From an uncultured Eubacteriales bacterium (GTDB lineage: Bacteria > Bacillota > Clostridia > Christensenellales > Christensenellaceae): DNA of 25,604 nucleotides. The position numbers were made by a program, and so were the translations under genes. The notes beneath the pieces were generated by a model. It was not told the origin of the DNA. It searched no databases and worked only from the letters and a program-made list of their open reading frames with translations. Position 1 is the stretch's first letter. Each line of letters begins with the position of its first letter. Positions 6,964-14,434 of the stretch are shown in pieces. Location: positions 1 through 25,604 of the forward strand of contig UQXU01000016.1 in the NCBI GenBank assembly GCA_900545085.1, read 5' to 3'.

Positions 6964-7577
6964 ATTGCCGGGATAGAATGCGCGTGAAGAAGTGCAAAAA
7001 ATCATTTTTTAGTATTTTGCAAGCTGATCGTGTGAAAGGGTTTCGTTGATGCTATAAAAGGCAAAACGGCTTTGAAATGCTCTAACGAAAATAAGAATCA
7101 TATTGTCAGAATAAAATCGTTTCACTGCAGACGCAGGCTGTAAAGGTGAATGAAAATACAAATTGTGCAATTCCTAATATGTGATTATGCAAAATATTTG
7201 TTTGCTGTTTTGAATAAAATGGAATGTAAACGGCTTGCGCGCAGATTGATAAATGCCCCGGAATATCTAGTATAATGAGCTGTCTGAGCGTTTTGCTTAT
7301 TGACATTAGATTTATTTTGTGTATAATGTGAATATATTATTTTTTGCAAGTCACGAAATGTGTCGTTGCAAAAAGTATTGCTATGCTTGGATGTAAGGAG
7401 ATGAATTTCAGAATTTAAAGATTGGAGTGTATGTGCGTGAATATGCGGAACAGCGCAGCAGAGCTGTGATAAAATAAAAGCTTAGACGGCTTTTCCGAAT
7501 TGTGAAAATGCAAAGTTATGTACTTGCTAAAGTGGCTTTAGGCTCGAATTATCAATTATGAAAGTGAGAAAAAAGGT
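6964..7577 (+). other. Long non-coding region and leader before the Fe-alcohol dehydrogenase gene
   Basis: No convincing gene is present. 6964-7299 is AT-rich and shows only short repeats such as AATTG-TG-CAATT near 7160. A strong promoter occupies 7300-7327. Its leader of about 240 nt contains a 9-bp inverted repeat TTTTTGCAA (7341-7349) / TTGCAAAAA (7366-7374), a possible 12-codon peptide with a GGAG site (7431-7469, MCVNMRNSAAEL), a weak AAAAGC / GCTTTT hairpin near 7477-7494, and CTAAAG / CTTTAG (7527-7541). I do not recognise a known riboswitch class. Confidence 0.5.
7300..7327 (+). promoter_or_regulatory. Full-consensus promoter upstream of the Fe-ADH operon
   Basis: TTGACA (7300-7305) and TATAAT (7322-7327) both match the vegetative sigma consensus exactly, with a 16-bp spacer. 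A start near 7334 gives an unusually long leader of about 240 nt. The inverted repeat at 7341-7374 lies just downstream of the start and could be an operator or an RNA hairpin. Confidence 0.75.
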
Positions 7578-8693
7578 ATGAAACTCAAATTCTATATGCC
7601 CACTAAAATAATAATGGGCGCGAAGTGTATAGAAGAAAACAAAGATTCATTGAAACTCGGTGAGAAAGCGATTATCGTTACGGGTAAGCACTCCGCTAAG
7701 ATAAACGGAGCGCTCGCAGATGTTAAAAGAGCTTTGGAGGAAAATGGTCAGCAGTACGTGGTGTATGACAAAGTTATGAGCAACCCTACGGTAGAATGTG
7801 TTTACGAGGGCGCCGGGTTGGCACGCGAAAGCGGAGCAGACTTTGTAATAGCCATAGGCGGCGGCTCGCCTATGGATGCGGGCAAGGCAATAGCTGTTCT
7901 GGCGGCGCAGGATATCAATCGCGACGCTTTGTTCTCCGGCGAATATCAAGATAAAGTTCTCCCTATGGCGTTCATACCCACCACAGCGGGAACAGGTTCT
8001 GAGGTCACGCAATATGCAGTTCTGACAAACGATGCAGCACAAACAAAGACGCCGCTCTCAGCGCCGTTTATGTTCCCCGACGTAGCGCTGCTGGACGGAA
8101 AATACATGATGAAGCTGAGTCAGACTACTACGATTAACACAACAGTCGATGCTCTGACGCATTTGATAGAGAGTTATCTTTCTGTCAGAGCGGACGCTAT
8201 CTCCTCTGCGCTTGCGCTGGAGGGAATGCGCTCTTTGGCGCCGATGCTTCAGAAGCTTCTCTTTTCCGAACTGACGCCGGAGGATAGAAATGCTTTGCTC
8301 TATGCTTCTACACTCGGTGGAATTGTAATAGCGCAGACGGGGACGAATGTGGTTCACTCCATGGGCTATCCTCTCACGTATTTCAAAAATATAGATCATG
8401 GCAGAGCAAACGGACTGTTGATGGCAGAGTTTTTGAAATATGCGTCGGTCTCTGCTCCTAAACCTACTTCTGAGATTGTAGAGGCGCTGGGCTTTGCGAG
8501 CGTAAGCCATCTTACATATATGCTTCGGGAATACATGGGGAAAAAAGAGATAATATCTTCGGATGAAGTGTTGAAATTTACAAAAACAGCTATGCGCGCC
8601 AAAAACATAGGTACATGTATAGTGAATCTGAGTGAAGAACAGATCAAAGATATCTATGCTCAGACTTTCGAAGTTAATATGAATAATCGTTAG
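7578..8693 (+). CDS. Iron-containing alcohol dehydrogenase
   Basis: A 371-residue group III (Fe-ADH) NAD(P)-dependent dehydrogenase that interconverts alcohols and aldehydes or ketones in the cytoplasm. The N-terminal Rossmann-like domain has the GGGSPMD nucleotide motif (95-100), and the following PTTAGTGSEVT is typical of the family. The C-terminal helical domain has the expected metal ligands: Asp 191 and His 195 (TTVDALTHLIESY), His 260 (VHSMGYPL) and His 274 (NIDHGRANG). The metal site therefore looks intact. The ATG at 7578 follows an A-rich, weak GAGAAAAAAGG site. It is followed after 53 nt by an M20-family hydrolase gene on the same strand, which suggests an operon. The physiological substrate cannot be read from sequence; subfamilies include butanol, 1,3-propanediol and lactaldehyde dehydrogenases. 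Confidence 0.93.
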   Translation: MKLKFYMPTKIIMGAKCIEENKDSLKLGEKAIIVTGKHSAKINGALADVKRALEENGQQYVVYDKVMSNPTVECVYEGAGLARESGADFVIAIGGGSPMDAGKAIAVLAAQDINRDALFSGEYQDKVLPMAFIPTTAGTGSEVTQYAVLTNDAAQTKTPLSAPFMFPDVALLDGKYMMKLSQTTTINTTVDALTHLIESYLSVRADAISSALALEGMRSLAPMLQKLLFSELTPEDRNALLYASTLGGIVIAQTGTNVVHSMGYPLTYFKNIDHGRANGLLMAEFLKYASVSAPKPTSEIVEALGFASVSHLTYMLREYMGKKEIISSDEVLKFTKTAMRAKNIGTCIVNLSEEQIKDIYAQTFEVNMNNR

Positions 8694-8746
8694 ATATAAA
8701 GCTTAATACGAGCGGCGGCAGGCGACCGAGAGGCTGGTGTGAAGAA

Positions 8747-9982
8747 TTGTATAAATGCAGCAAAGAGCGCTTGGGCGAAAAGATAAAGGCATTTTCAAAA
8801 TACGGAAACACGGGATTGGGCGGGATAACACGTCTCTCTCTTACGCGGTCGGACATATCTGCACGCAATGAGTTTTGCAGACGATGTGCGGCGCTGGGGA
8901 TGTACATACTTACGGACGATATGGCGAACATATATGCAACATTGCCCGGAGAGGACGACAGCCTGCCCGGGATTCTGGCAGGGTCTCACTGCGATTCTGT
9001 TCGACACGGCGGTAATTATGACGGGATGCTCGGTGTGCTGACGGCTTTGGAAGCCGCGGAGACCATAGTAAGGGATAAAATACCGCATAAGCATCCGATT
9101 ACGTTGGCCATATGGACTAATAGTGAGGGCGCCAGATTTAAACCCATAATGATGGGCTCCGGCGTGATAACAGGAAAGTACAGCAAATCAGAGATAATGT
9201 GTTCTGTTTCTACAGATTTTGAGGACGGAGGCATGACGTTCGGAGAGGCTCTGGAAGAGAGCGGATATGCAGGAGATTTAGAAAACCGTGCCTCTGCGGA
9301 AAAATACATAGGCATGGTCGAGCTTCATATAGAGCAGGGGCCTGTTCTGGATGACGCGGGTATAGATATAGGCGTCGTGGAAGGCGTGTGCTGTGCGGCG
9401 GGATATGAATTTACAATCAAAGGACAAGCGGACCACGCGGGTGCGGTTCCTATGGAAAACAGAAGAGACGCTCTCTATTCTGCGGCGAGGCTTATTCAAA
9501 TTCTTCATAATGAATTAGACAGAGAAGGAAAAGAGCTGGTATATACCATAGGTAAAATATCCTGTATGCCAAACACATACAGGACTGTACCCGAAATGGT
9601 CAAATTCAGCTTGGATGTGCGGCATCAGGATAAAGAAGTCATGAAAAGAGTTTATGCACTTCTTGCTCGATTAGAAGGCGAGGTGGAGAGGTGCAGTGTC
9701 AGACTAAAGCGGGTTTGGTCGAGAGAAGGCGTGAAATTTTTTGACAGATATGTAAATCTCGTCGAGGCTTCGGCTAAAGAGCTGGGATATTCGCATATGC
9801 GGATGTACAGCGGCCCCGGCCATGACGCTCAGTTTCTCTCATATATAATGCCTGCGGCTATGGTCTTTGTGCCGAGTAACGGAGGGCATGCGCAATGTGA
9901 GAGAGAATATACTCATATTGACAGGTGTGCGAAAGGCGCGGACGTGCTTCTGAATACAATTTTGAAAATGGATGTGCGGTAA
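8747..9982 (+). CDS. M20-family amidohydrolase (hydantoinase/carbamoylase-like), divergent active site
   Basis: A 411-residue cytoplasmic enzyme of the group that contains N-carbamoyl-L-amino acid hydrolase, allantoate amidohydrolase and beta-ureidopropionase. The metal ligands are visible: His 81 (AGSHCDS), bridging Asp 92 (GGNYDGMLG), Glu 127, His 194 (ELHIEQGP) and His 381. The dimer-lid signature ADHAGAVPMENRRDAL is present. In relatives the segment around the metal Glu reads NEEGxRF, the first Glu being the general base; here it is NSEGARF, so that Glu is Ser 126. Two other usually conserved stretches also differ: RTVPE in place of NVIPG, and GHAQCERE in place of ISHSPEE. The start is TTG at 8747, the only plausible one, with a weak GAGG site about 13 nt upstream. 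It probably shares transcription with the Fe-ADH gene. Substrate and activity are uncertain. Confidence 0.85.
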   Translation: MYKCSKERLGEKIKAFSKYGNTGLGGITRLSLTRSDISARNEFCRRCAALGMYILTDDMANIYATLPGEDDSLPGILAGSHCDSVRHGGNYDGMLGVLTALEAAETIVRDKIPHKHPITLAIWTNSEGARFKPIMMGSGVITGKYSKSEIMCSVSTDFEDGGMTFGEALEESGYAGDLENRASAEKYIGMVELHIEQGPVLDDAGIDIGVVEGVCCAAGYEFTIKGQADHAGAVPMENRRDALYSAARLIQILHNELDREGKELVYTIGKISCMPNTYRTVPEMVKFSLDVRHQDKEVMKRVYALLARLEGEVERCSVRLKRVWSREGVKFFDRYVNLVEASAKELGYSHMRMYSGPGHDAQFLSYIMPAAMVFVPSNGGHAQCEREYTHIDRCAKGADVLLNTILKMDVR

Positions 9983-10015
9983 TAATACTATTTTACAATC
10001 TGCGCTTATAAGAAA

Positions 10016-10056
10016 CCCCCTTATCCGCCCGGAGGTGACGGATAAGGGGGAGTTTT
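10016..10056. terminator. Strong bidirectional terminator
   Basis: CCCCCTTATCCG (10016-10027) pairs perfectly with CGGATAAGGGGG (10039-10050) around an 11-nt loop. The plus strand continues AGTTTTGTTT and the minus strand continues TTTCTTAT. It ends the rightward hydrolase operon and the leftward SPFH operon. Confidence 0.85.
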
Positions 10057-10058
10057 GT

Positions 10059-10970
10059 TTATTCAGCTTGCTTAGAATCTGAAACTATCTCTTTTAAAGA
10101 AGCTGCCATACCTGCGAGGCTTTGCATCTCGGATGGGATGATGAGCTTGGTTGCTTTGCCGTCCGCTACCTTTTCCATAGTTTCTAGGCTGCGCAAAGCG
10201 ATTAGAGATTTGTCTGCTTCGACGTCCTTTATCATTTGCAGACCGCGTGCCGTAGCTTCCTGAACTTTGAGGATCGCCTCAGCTTTACCTTCCGCCTGGC
10301 GGATCATGGATTGCTTAGCGGCCTCTGCCCGGAGGATAGCCGATTCCTTTTCACCCTCGGCGACGAGGACTGCAGAGCGTTTTTCGCCTTCAGCGCGCAG
10401 AATGGATTCGCGTCTTTCACGCTCCGCTTTCATCTGACGCTCCATTGCGTTTTGAATCTCAACAGGCGGGTTGATATTTTTAAGCTCTACTCGATTGACT
10501 TTTATGCCCCATGCGTCTGTCGCTTCGTCCAGTATAGCGCGCATTTGACCGTTTATGATGTCGCGTGATGTTAGAGTTTGATCCAGCTCCAGATCGCCGA
10601 TTATGTTTCTCAAAGTTGTAGTGCTGAGATTGGCGATTGCCATTTTAGGAGAGCTTATACCGTAGGTGTAAAGCTTGGGATCTGTTATCTGATAGAACAC
10701 TACGGTATCTATCATTATAGTTACGTTGTCTTTTGTTATAACGGGCTGCGGGTCGAAGTCGAGAAAATCTTCCTTCAATGATACTCTCGATGCAACTCTG
10801 TCGACAAAAGGAACCTTTACGTGAAGTCCGACATTCCAAGTGGTGTGATACGCTCCCAGACGCTCGATTATCATAGCGTGAGCCTGAGGCACGACGCGTA
10901 TGTTGGAGAGCAGCAGAGCTACTATAACGAGTACGATTACTACGATTAAAATAATACCGAATAAACCCAT
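10059..10970 (-). CDS. SPFH/band 7 membrane protein (stomatin/QmcA-like)
   Basis: A 303-residue membrane-scaffold protein. A single N-terminal helix (about 4-24) anchors it; the band 7 (SPFH) domain follows (about 25-190), with family-typical VPQAHAMIIERLGAY and TKDNVTIMIDTVVFYQITDP. From about 175 to 250 comes a long charged coiled coil with repeated AEGEK/AEAAK units. The end is soluble. Such proteins form large ring or cage assemblies in flotillin-like membrane patches and often regulate membrane proteases. The start ATG at 10970 has a GGAA-type site upstream (complement of 10979-10984). It lies 62 nt downstream of an nfeD-like gene, a partner found with SPFH genes in many bacteria. Confidence 0.93.
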   Translation of the reverse strand: MGLFGIILIVVIVLVIVALLLSNIRVVPQAHAMIIERLGAYHTTWNVGLHVKVPFVDRVASRVSLKEDFLDFDPQPVITKDNVTIMIDTVVFYQITDPKLYTYGISSPKMAIANLSTTTLRNIIGDLELDQTLTSRDIINGQMRAILDEATDAWGIKVNRVELKNINPPVEIQNAMERQMKAERERRESILRAEGEKRSAVLVAEGEKESAILRAEAAKQSMIRQAEGKAEAILKVQEATARGLQMIKDVEADKSLIALRSLETMEKVADGKATKLIIPSEMQSLAGMAASLKEIVSDSKQAE

Positions 10971-11032
10971 TTGTTAAATTCCTTCCTTAAATTGATATAA
11001 TATAAGCATGGAGACGACGAATCTCCAATGTC

Positions 11033-11482
11033 TTATTTTTCCCTAACGACGACCAGTTTAACGCCGGATATACCTTTGACAATCAGGGGAATGCCCACCG
11101 GTATTATTTCTCCGTTTTCGCTGATAGCGGACCAAATCTGCCCGAGAACTTTAGCCTGTCCCGTGCCTTCTGTAGGGTTGATTTCTTCTATGACAAGTCC
11201 GGTTTGCCCTATAACTCTGTCAGAGTTCGTAGGAGTCACGCCGGATTTTTGTTTGTCAAATGGCTTGAATTTAAGCACAACTGTGAGCAGGACAAGCGAG
11301 ACCATAGCAAAGATGAATATCTGCCAGAATAAATCCACTCCGGCGAAAGACACAAGCATAGCGCACAGTGCGCCGGCGGCGAACCAGATCGTCACGAGTT
11401 GGAAAGCCGTGATAAACTCAACTATGACAAAAATCGCCGTTGCAGCGAGCCAGAGTACCCATGCGTCAATTCCAAATAACAT
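11033..11482 (-). CDS. NfeD-family membrane protein (short form)
   Basis: A 149-residue protein with an N-terminal set of membrane helices (about 5-80, including WVLWLAATAIFVIVEFIT and a double-helix hairpin beyond it) and a C-terminal beta-barrel OB-fold (about 85-149) with GQTGLVIEEINP and a characteristic AKVLGQIWSAIS. It lacks the ClpP-like serine protease domain of long NfeD proteins. Short NfeD proteins are encoded next to SPFH proteins and are thought to modulate the assemblies they form. A GGAGG ribosome-binding site (complement of 11492-11496) precedes the ATG at 11482. It is first in the leftward nfeD-SPFH operon. Confidence 0.9.
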   Translation of the reverse strand: MLFGIDAWVLWLAATAIFVIVEFITAFQLVTIWFAAGALCAMLVSFAGVDLFWQIFIFAMVSLVLLTVVLKFKPFDKQKSGVTPTNSDRVIGQTGLVIEEINPTEGTGQAKVLGQIWSAISENGEIIPVGIPLIVKGISGVKLVVVREK

Positions 11483-11530
11483 GCAGCTTCCTCCATTTCA
11501 ATTAATAAGTTATCTTCCTCTGCTGCTTAT

Positions 11531-11559
11531 AGTATAACCTAAATAAGACGTAATAGCAA
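11531..11559 (-). promoter_or_regulatory. Promoter of the nfeD-SPFH operon
   Basis: On the minus strand TTGCTA (complement of 11554-11559) and TATACT (complement of 11531-11536) are separated by 17 bp, placing the start about 40 nt before the nfeD ATG. Confidence 0.6.
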
Positions 11560-11717
11560 CAGATTAAGAACGATGACCACTAATTGGAGAAATATAAGAT
11601 GAAACTTAGAGCAGAATAGAATTGCCCGATATGGCGGCACGTTTTGCGGGTGCGCTGCATAATTTAAATGTAGCGGTTTAGTCAGCGCTTTTTGCTCTGG
11701 CGTGAGAGGAGGCAGAG

Positions 11718-12443
11718 TTGGAATATATAGTGGGCGTTTGGTCAGACGAGGTAAGTCTTGCGCCTATAATTTCGGGCGAAGGTCTGGAACTAACGAAAAA
11801 TTATGGAAGTTATGTCGGTGTAGACTGCAAAGACAGATCGGACGTCTTTATGCTTTCCGATGTGCTTTCAGATGTTGTGATTGAATATTTACAAGTCGCA
11901 TATCTTTTGAAGGAGCTTGACGATTTATATATACTAACCGACGAGGAAAAAGCGGGGATACTTTCAGATACGCTGCGTCGTTTGCTCATACCGGAGGATA
12001 TGCACGCTGATATTAGCAACAGAATAGCGGTATGCCTTATGGAATCGGATGGAGGTGCAGTATCTCTGGATGGTATAATGCGATTTAGGATGAAGGATCT
12101 GACTAAGAAGTGGAGCGAAGAGCTCCGCAAATGCTGTGATGAATATATAATAAATACTGATGGCGCAGAGCTGATAAGTATGCTAAAATATATAGTCTCA
12201 GTCAGAGAGCCGCTCGTGGGCAGGGTAAGCGTTGCTCCAGGAGAGAGCGGATATGAGATATTCAGCGGCGCTATGCGAATAGGCGTAGTGCTTATCGACG
12301 AGGGAGAAATGTCTGCAGAAGAGGCGTTGATAACTCGTCTTATTCATCTATGTCCGCGAGAGATAGATATGAGCAAAGCGAAAGATCCGCTGCTCAGGGA
12401 GATGGTGTATCAGATATTTGGCGAGAGAACGGTGTTTTTTTAA
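11718..12443 (+). CDS. ytxC: YtxC-like putative sporulation protein
   Basis: A 241-residue soluble protein with no signal peptide. The C-terminal half resembles the YtxC family of spore-forming Firmicutes: a segment of the form LDGIMRFRMKDL (about 117-128), then a helical part with LISMLKYIVSVREP (about 153-166), then ALITRLIHLCPREIDM near the C-terminus. The family is associated with sporulation genomes but its molecular role is not known. The start is TTG at 11718, chosen because AGAGGAGG lies at 11705-11712; the next ATG would remove a large part of the N-terminus. No clear promoter is visible in 11600-11700. It stands alone between a divergent operon and a long non-coding region. The assignment rests on recalled family patterns, so I hold it moderately. 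Confidence 0.6.
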   Translation: MEYIVGVWSDEVSLAPIISGEGLELTKNYGSYVGVDCKDRSDVFMLSDVLSDVVIEYLQVAYLLKELDDLYILTDEEKAGILSDTLRRLLIPEDMHADISNRIAVCLMESDGGAVSLDGIMRFRMKDLTKKWSEELRKCCDEYIINTDGAELISMLKYIVSVREPLVGRVSVAPGESGYEIFSGAMRIGVVLIDEGEMSAEEALITRLIHLCPREIDMSKAKDPLLREMVYQIFGERTVFF

Positions 12444-12944
12444 GTAGTCGTTTCGCCCGCTTGCTTTTCTTTACGGGAAAAACGGCATGGACGGCATTTA
12501 TGGCAGCGAAAACTGTTGTATTCTATATTTTTTCATGAAGCTGAAACAGCCAATATATCAGAGCTTCAATGAAACGAAGGAATAATATTGCTCCGGCAGA
12601 ATGTATCATAAAAGCAGCGCAAAGACGGCGGCGCCGGCGATTGTCGAAAGCAGTCGGATGGGAGCTCGGCGGCTTGTGTTTTTTATAATCAGCCTGCATG
12701 GGAGAAAGCGCTGTGATTATCCAAAATATTGCGGGAAAAGTGACTGCAAATCCGAGGTGTCTATTGTATGCGTTCGGCACGGCGAGGTTATGCGGCAGAG
12801 CGGGAACGCATTACGCAGCTTATAATTAATGTAATGCAAATTGTAAAACAACACGAAAAAAGTTTTGTGAACATTGTACGCAAGCTGATTGCGCGGCATT
12901 TATGCTTGTAAAGTATTAAAATGTTAATTTTCTGTCTTTAACAG
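12444..12944 (+). other. Intergenic region without a convincing gene
   Basis: No RNA gene, mobile element or well-supported reading frame is visible. A hairpin-like pairing CCCG / CGGG with outer CGTTT / AAACG occurs just after the ytxC stop, without a T tract. A GAAGCT / AGCTTC inverted repeat lies near 12537-12568. The minus strand between 12523 and 12780 encodes an 85-codon frame with hydrophobic stretches, but it has a GTG start, no ribosome-binding site and an unusual Arg-rich run, so I do not call it. The area could be a decayed small gene. Confidence 0.4.
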
Positions 12945-12973
12945 TTGATAAGAAGTGAGAAAAGGTCTATAAT
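12945..12973 (+). promoter_or_regulatory. Promoter of the PLP aminotransferase gene
   Basis: TTGATA (12945-12950) and TATAAT (12968-12973) have the ideal 17-bp spacer. Transcription from about 12980 gives a leader of about 127 nt. Confidence 0.7.
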
Positions 12974-13003
12974 TGATGTTAAAGTCGTGCTTTTGTCTGT
13001 TAG

Positions 13004-13097
13004 TGCGCCAAAACGTGCGCATGGGCGGATTTTTGCAATATATACGGCAGAATAAAAAATGTGGAGGATACACGGCGAAGCGGACGCGCCCGTGTGA
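13004..13097 (+). promoter_or_regulatory. Structured leader with a distant ribosome-binding site
   Basis: A TGCGC / GCGCA hairpin (13004-13021) is followed by GGCGGATTTTT. The only good ribosome-binding site, GGAGG (13063-13067), is 39 nt before the ATG. Between them ACACGGCG (13070-13077) pairs with CGCCCGTGT (13087-13095) with one bulged base. Folding would bring the effective gap down to about 13 nt. A 12-codon frame (13059-13097) spans the hairpin and ends 9 nt before the ATG. Confidence 0.5.
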
Positions 13098-13106
13098 TTA
13101 AAAAAT

Positions 13107-14291
13107 ATGAATTTGAGATTTGCAGACAGATATGAAGGCGTAACAGGCAGCGCTATCAGGGCTATATTCTCACTTCTCGCAGACCCTGAGATAATATCTT
13201 TCGCGGGAGGGAATCCCGCTCCTGATTCTTTCCCAAAAGAGAAGATGGCGCAGCTGGCGTATGAGCTTATAAAAGAAAACGGCGACGCCGTTCTTCAATA
13301 TGGCGGAACGTCAGGTACGAACGATCTGCTGAACGAAATAAAGAAATCGCTGGAGGAAGAGGGCTTCAAGCCGCAGATGAACGAGCTGATAACGCTTACG
13401 GGTTCGTCTCAGGGAATAGACTTTATGGGTAAGGCGTTCATAAATCCCGGCGATGTAATCCTCGTAGAGTCGCCTACGTTTCTCGGCGCGATTCAGACTT
13501 TCAAGCTGCATCAGGCTAAGATTGTAGAAGTTGAAATGGACGAGAAGGGTATTGTTATGGACGATCTGGAGCAAAAGCTGAAGGATTACAGCCCTAAATT
13601 CATATATACTATCCCGACGTTCCAAAACCCGACAGGACGCACTCTCCCGGCAGACCGCAGGAAGAAAATGGAGGAATTGTGCCGTGAATACGACTGCGTA
13701 ATCCTTGAGGACGATCCTTACGGCAAGCTGAGATACCGGGGAGAAGCCCAGCCTTCTATCAAGTCTTTTGACAAAGAAGGAGACGATTCCATCGTCGTTC
13801 GTCTCATAAGCTATTCAAAAACAATATCTCCCGGCGTGCGCGTCGGCGCGGCTTATGCGAATCCCGCTATAATTCAGAAATTTGTTTTGGCTAAGCAGGG
13901 TGCGGATGTGCATTCTCCGAATTTGACACAAAACATGGTCGCGGGCTATCTGGCCGAGGGCTGTCTGCCTGCGGGAATTCAGCATAACTGTGATCTTTAT
14001 AAAGACAAGCTCGCTCTTATGTGCGATCTGGCGGAGAAGTATTTTCCCGAAGGTACAAAGCTGGTCAGACCTGAAGGCGGTATGTTTATATGGCTGGAAT
14101 TGCCGGAGAATATTAATGCGACCGAAATGTTCAGCGAGGCTGTTAAACGCAAGGTAGCCTACGTCCCGGGAACGCATTTCTATGCTGACGGAGGTCACGA
14201 CAACACTTTGCGCCTCAATTTTACTATGGTGAGCGAAGACAAAATTAAAAAAGGCATGAAGATACTCGGAGATATGTTCTGCGGCCGTTAA
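13107..14291 (+). CDS. PLP-dependent aminotransferase, fold type I (2-aminoadipate/aromatic type)
   Basis: A 394-residue cytoplasmic aminotransferase of the class I/II group close to LysN and to the catalytic half of MocR regulators, but without a DNA-binding domain. The N-terminal signature SFAGGNPAPDSFP is present, followed by ITLTGSSQGIDFMGKAF. Cofactor residues are visible: Asn-Pro-Thr-Gly at 174-177, the EDDPYG segment (201-206) and the Schiff-base Lys 238 in SYSKTISPGVRVG; a C-terminal Arg in TLRLNFT fits the carboxylate-binding position. It transfers an amino group between an amino acid and a 2-oxo acid such as 2-oxoglutarate; the donor (aromatic, 2-aminoadipate or branched-chain) is not certain. 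In-frame upstream codons contain a stop at 13095, so the ATG at 13107 is the first possible start. It lacks a close ribosome-binding site. Confidence 0.92.
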   Translation: MNLRFADRYEGVTGSAIRAIFSLLADPEIISFAGGNPAPDSFPKEKMAQLAYELIKENGDAVLQYGGTSGTNDLLNEIKKSLEEEGFKPQMNELITLTGSSQGIDFMGKAFINPGDVILVESPTFLGAIQTFKLHQAKIVEVEMDEKGIVMDDLEQKLKDYSPKFIYTIPTFQNPTGRTLPADRRKKMEELCREYDCVILEDDPYGKLRYRGEAQPSIKSFDKEGDDSIVVRLISYSKTISPGVRVGAAYANPAIIQKFVLAKQGADVHSPNLTQNMVAGYLAEGCLPAGIQHNCDLYKDKLALMCDLAEKYFPEGTKLVRPEGGMFIWLELPENINATEMFSEAVKRKVAYVPGTHFYADGGHDNTLRLNFTMVSEDKIKKGMKILGDMFCGR

Positions 14292-14314
14292 AAAATTGTT
14301 GTAAATATAACTGT

Positions 14315-14406
14315 CAGTGGCGGTGCAACCCGCCGCTGAAGCCCTAAGAGGCTTCGCCTCTCGTTCATTTGTTGAATGACGGGGCAGCGCCCTTTATTGA
14401 ACGAGA
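14315..14406 (+). promoter_or_regulatory. Multi-hairpin leader upstream of tyrS
   Basis: Hairpin 1 is CAGTGGCGG (14315-14323) / CCGCCGCTG (14330-14338) with one G-T wobble. Hairpin 2 is AGAGGC (14347-14352) / GCCTCT (14356-14361). Hairpin 3 is TCATT (14365-14369) / AATGA (14375-14379), extended by CG / CG. Hairpin 3 conflicts with a perfect long-range stem TCTCGTTCA (14359-14367) / TGAACGAGA (14398-14406). Within it GGGC (14382-14385) / GCCC (14389-14392) is followed by TTTATT, like a weak terminator. The T-box consensus is absent. It could be an attenuator or a dispersed repeat element. Confidence 0.55.
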
Positions 14407-14434
14407 AAAAATACAAAATACAAAGGAGAAACGC

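Noticed and set aside
12523..12780. 85-codon minus-strand frame with hydrophobic segments
   Set aside because: GTG start without a ribosome-binding site, an odd run of Arg codons, and no family resemblance; possibly remnants, but not a supported gene.
13059..13097. 12-codon upstream frame before the aminotransferase gene
   Set aside because: No ribosome-binding site before its ATG and composition is not informative; kept only as an alternative explanation for the leader.
14369..14434. N-terminal extension of tyrS from a TTG
   Set aside because: The extension runs through leader hairpins, and a clear AAAGGAG precedes the ATG at 14435, which matches the normal TyrRS N-terminus.
14292..14434. 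T-box riboswitch before tyrS
   Set aside because: No AGGGTGGNACCGCG-like core is present, and the available space is short for stem I plus antiterminator.
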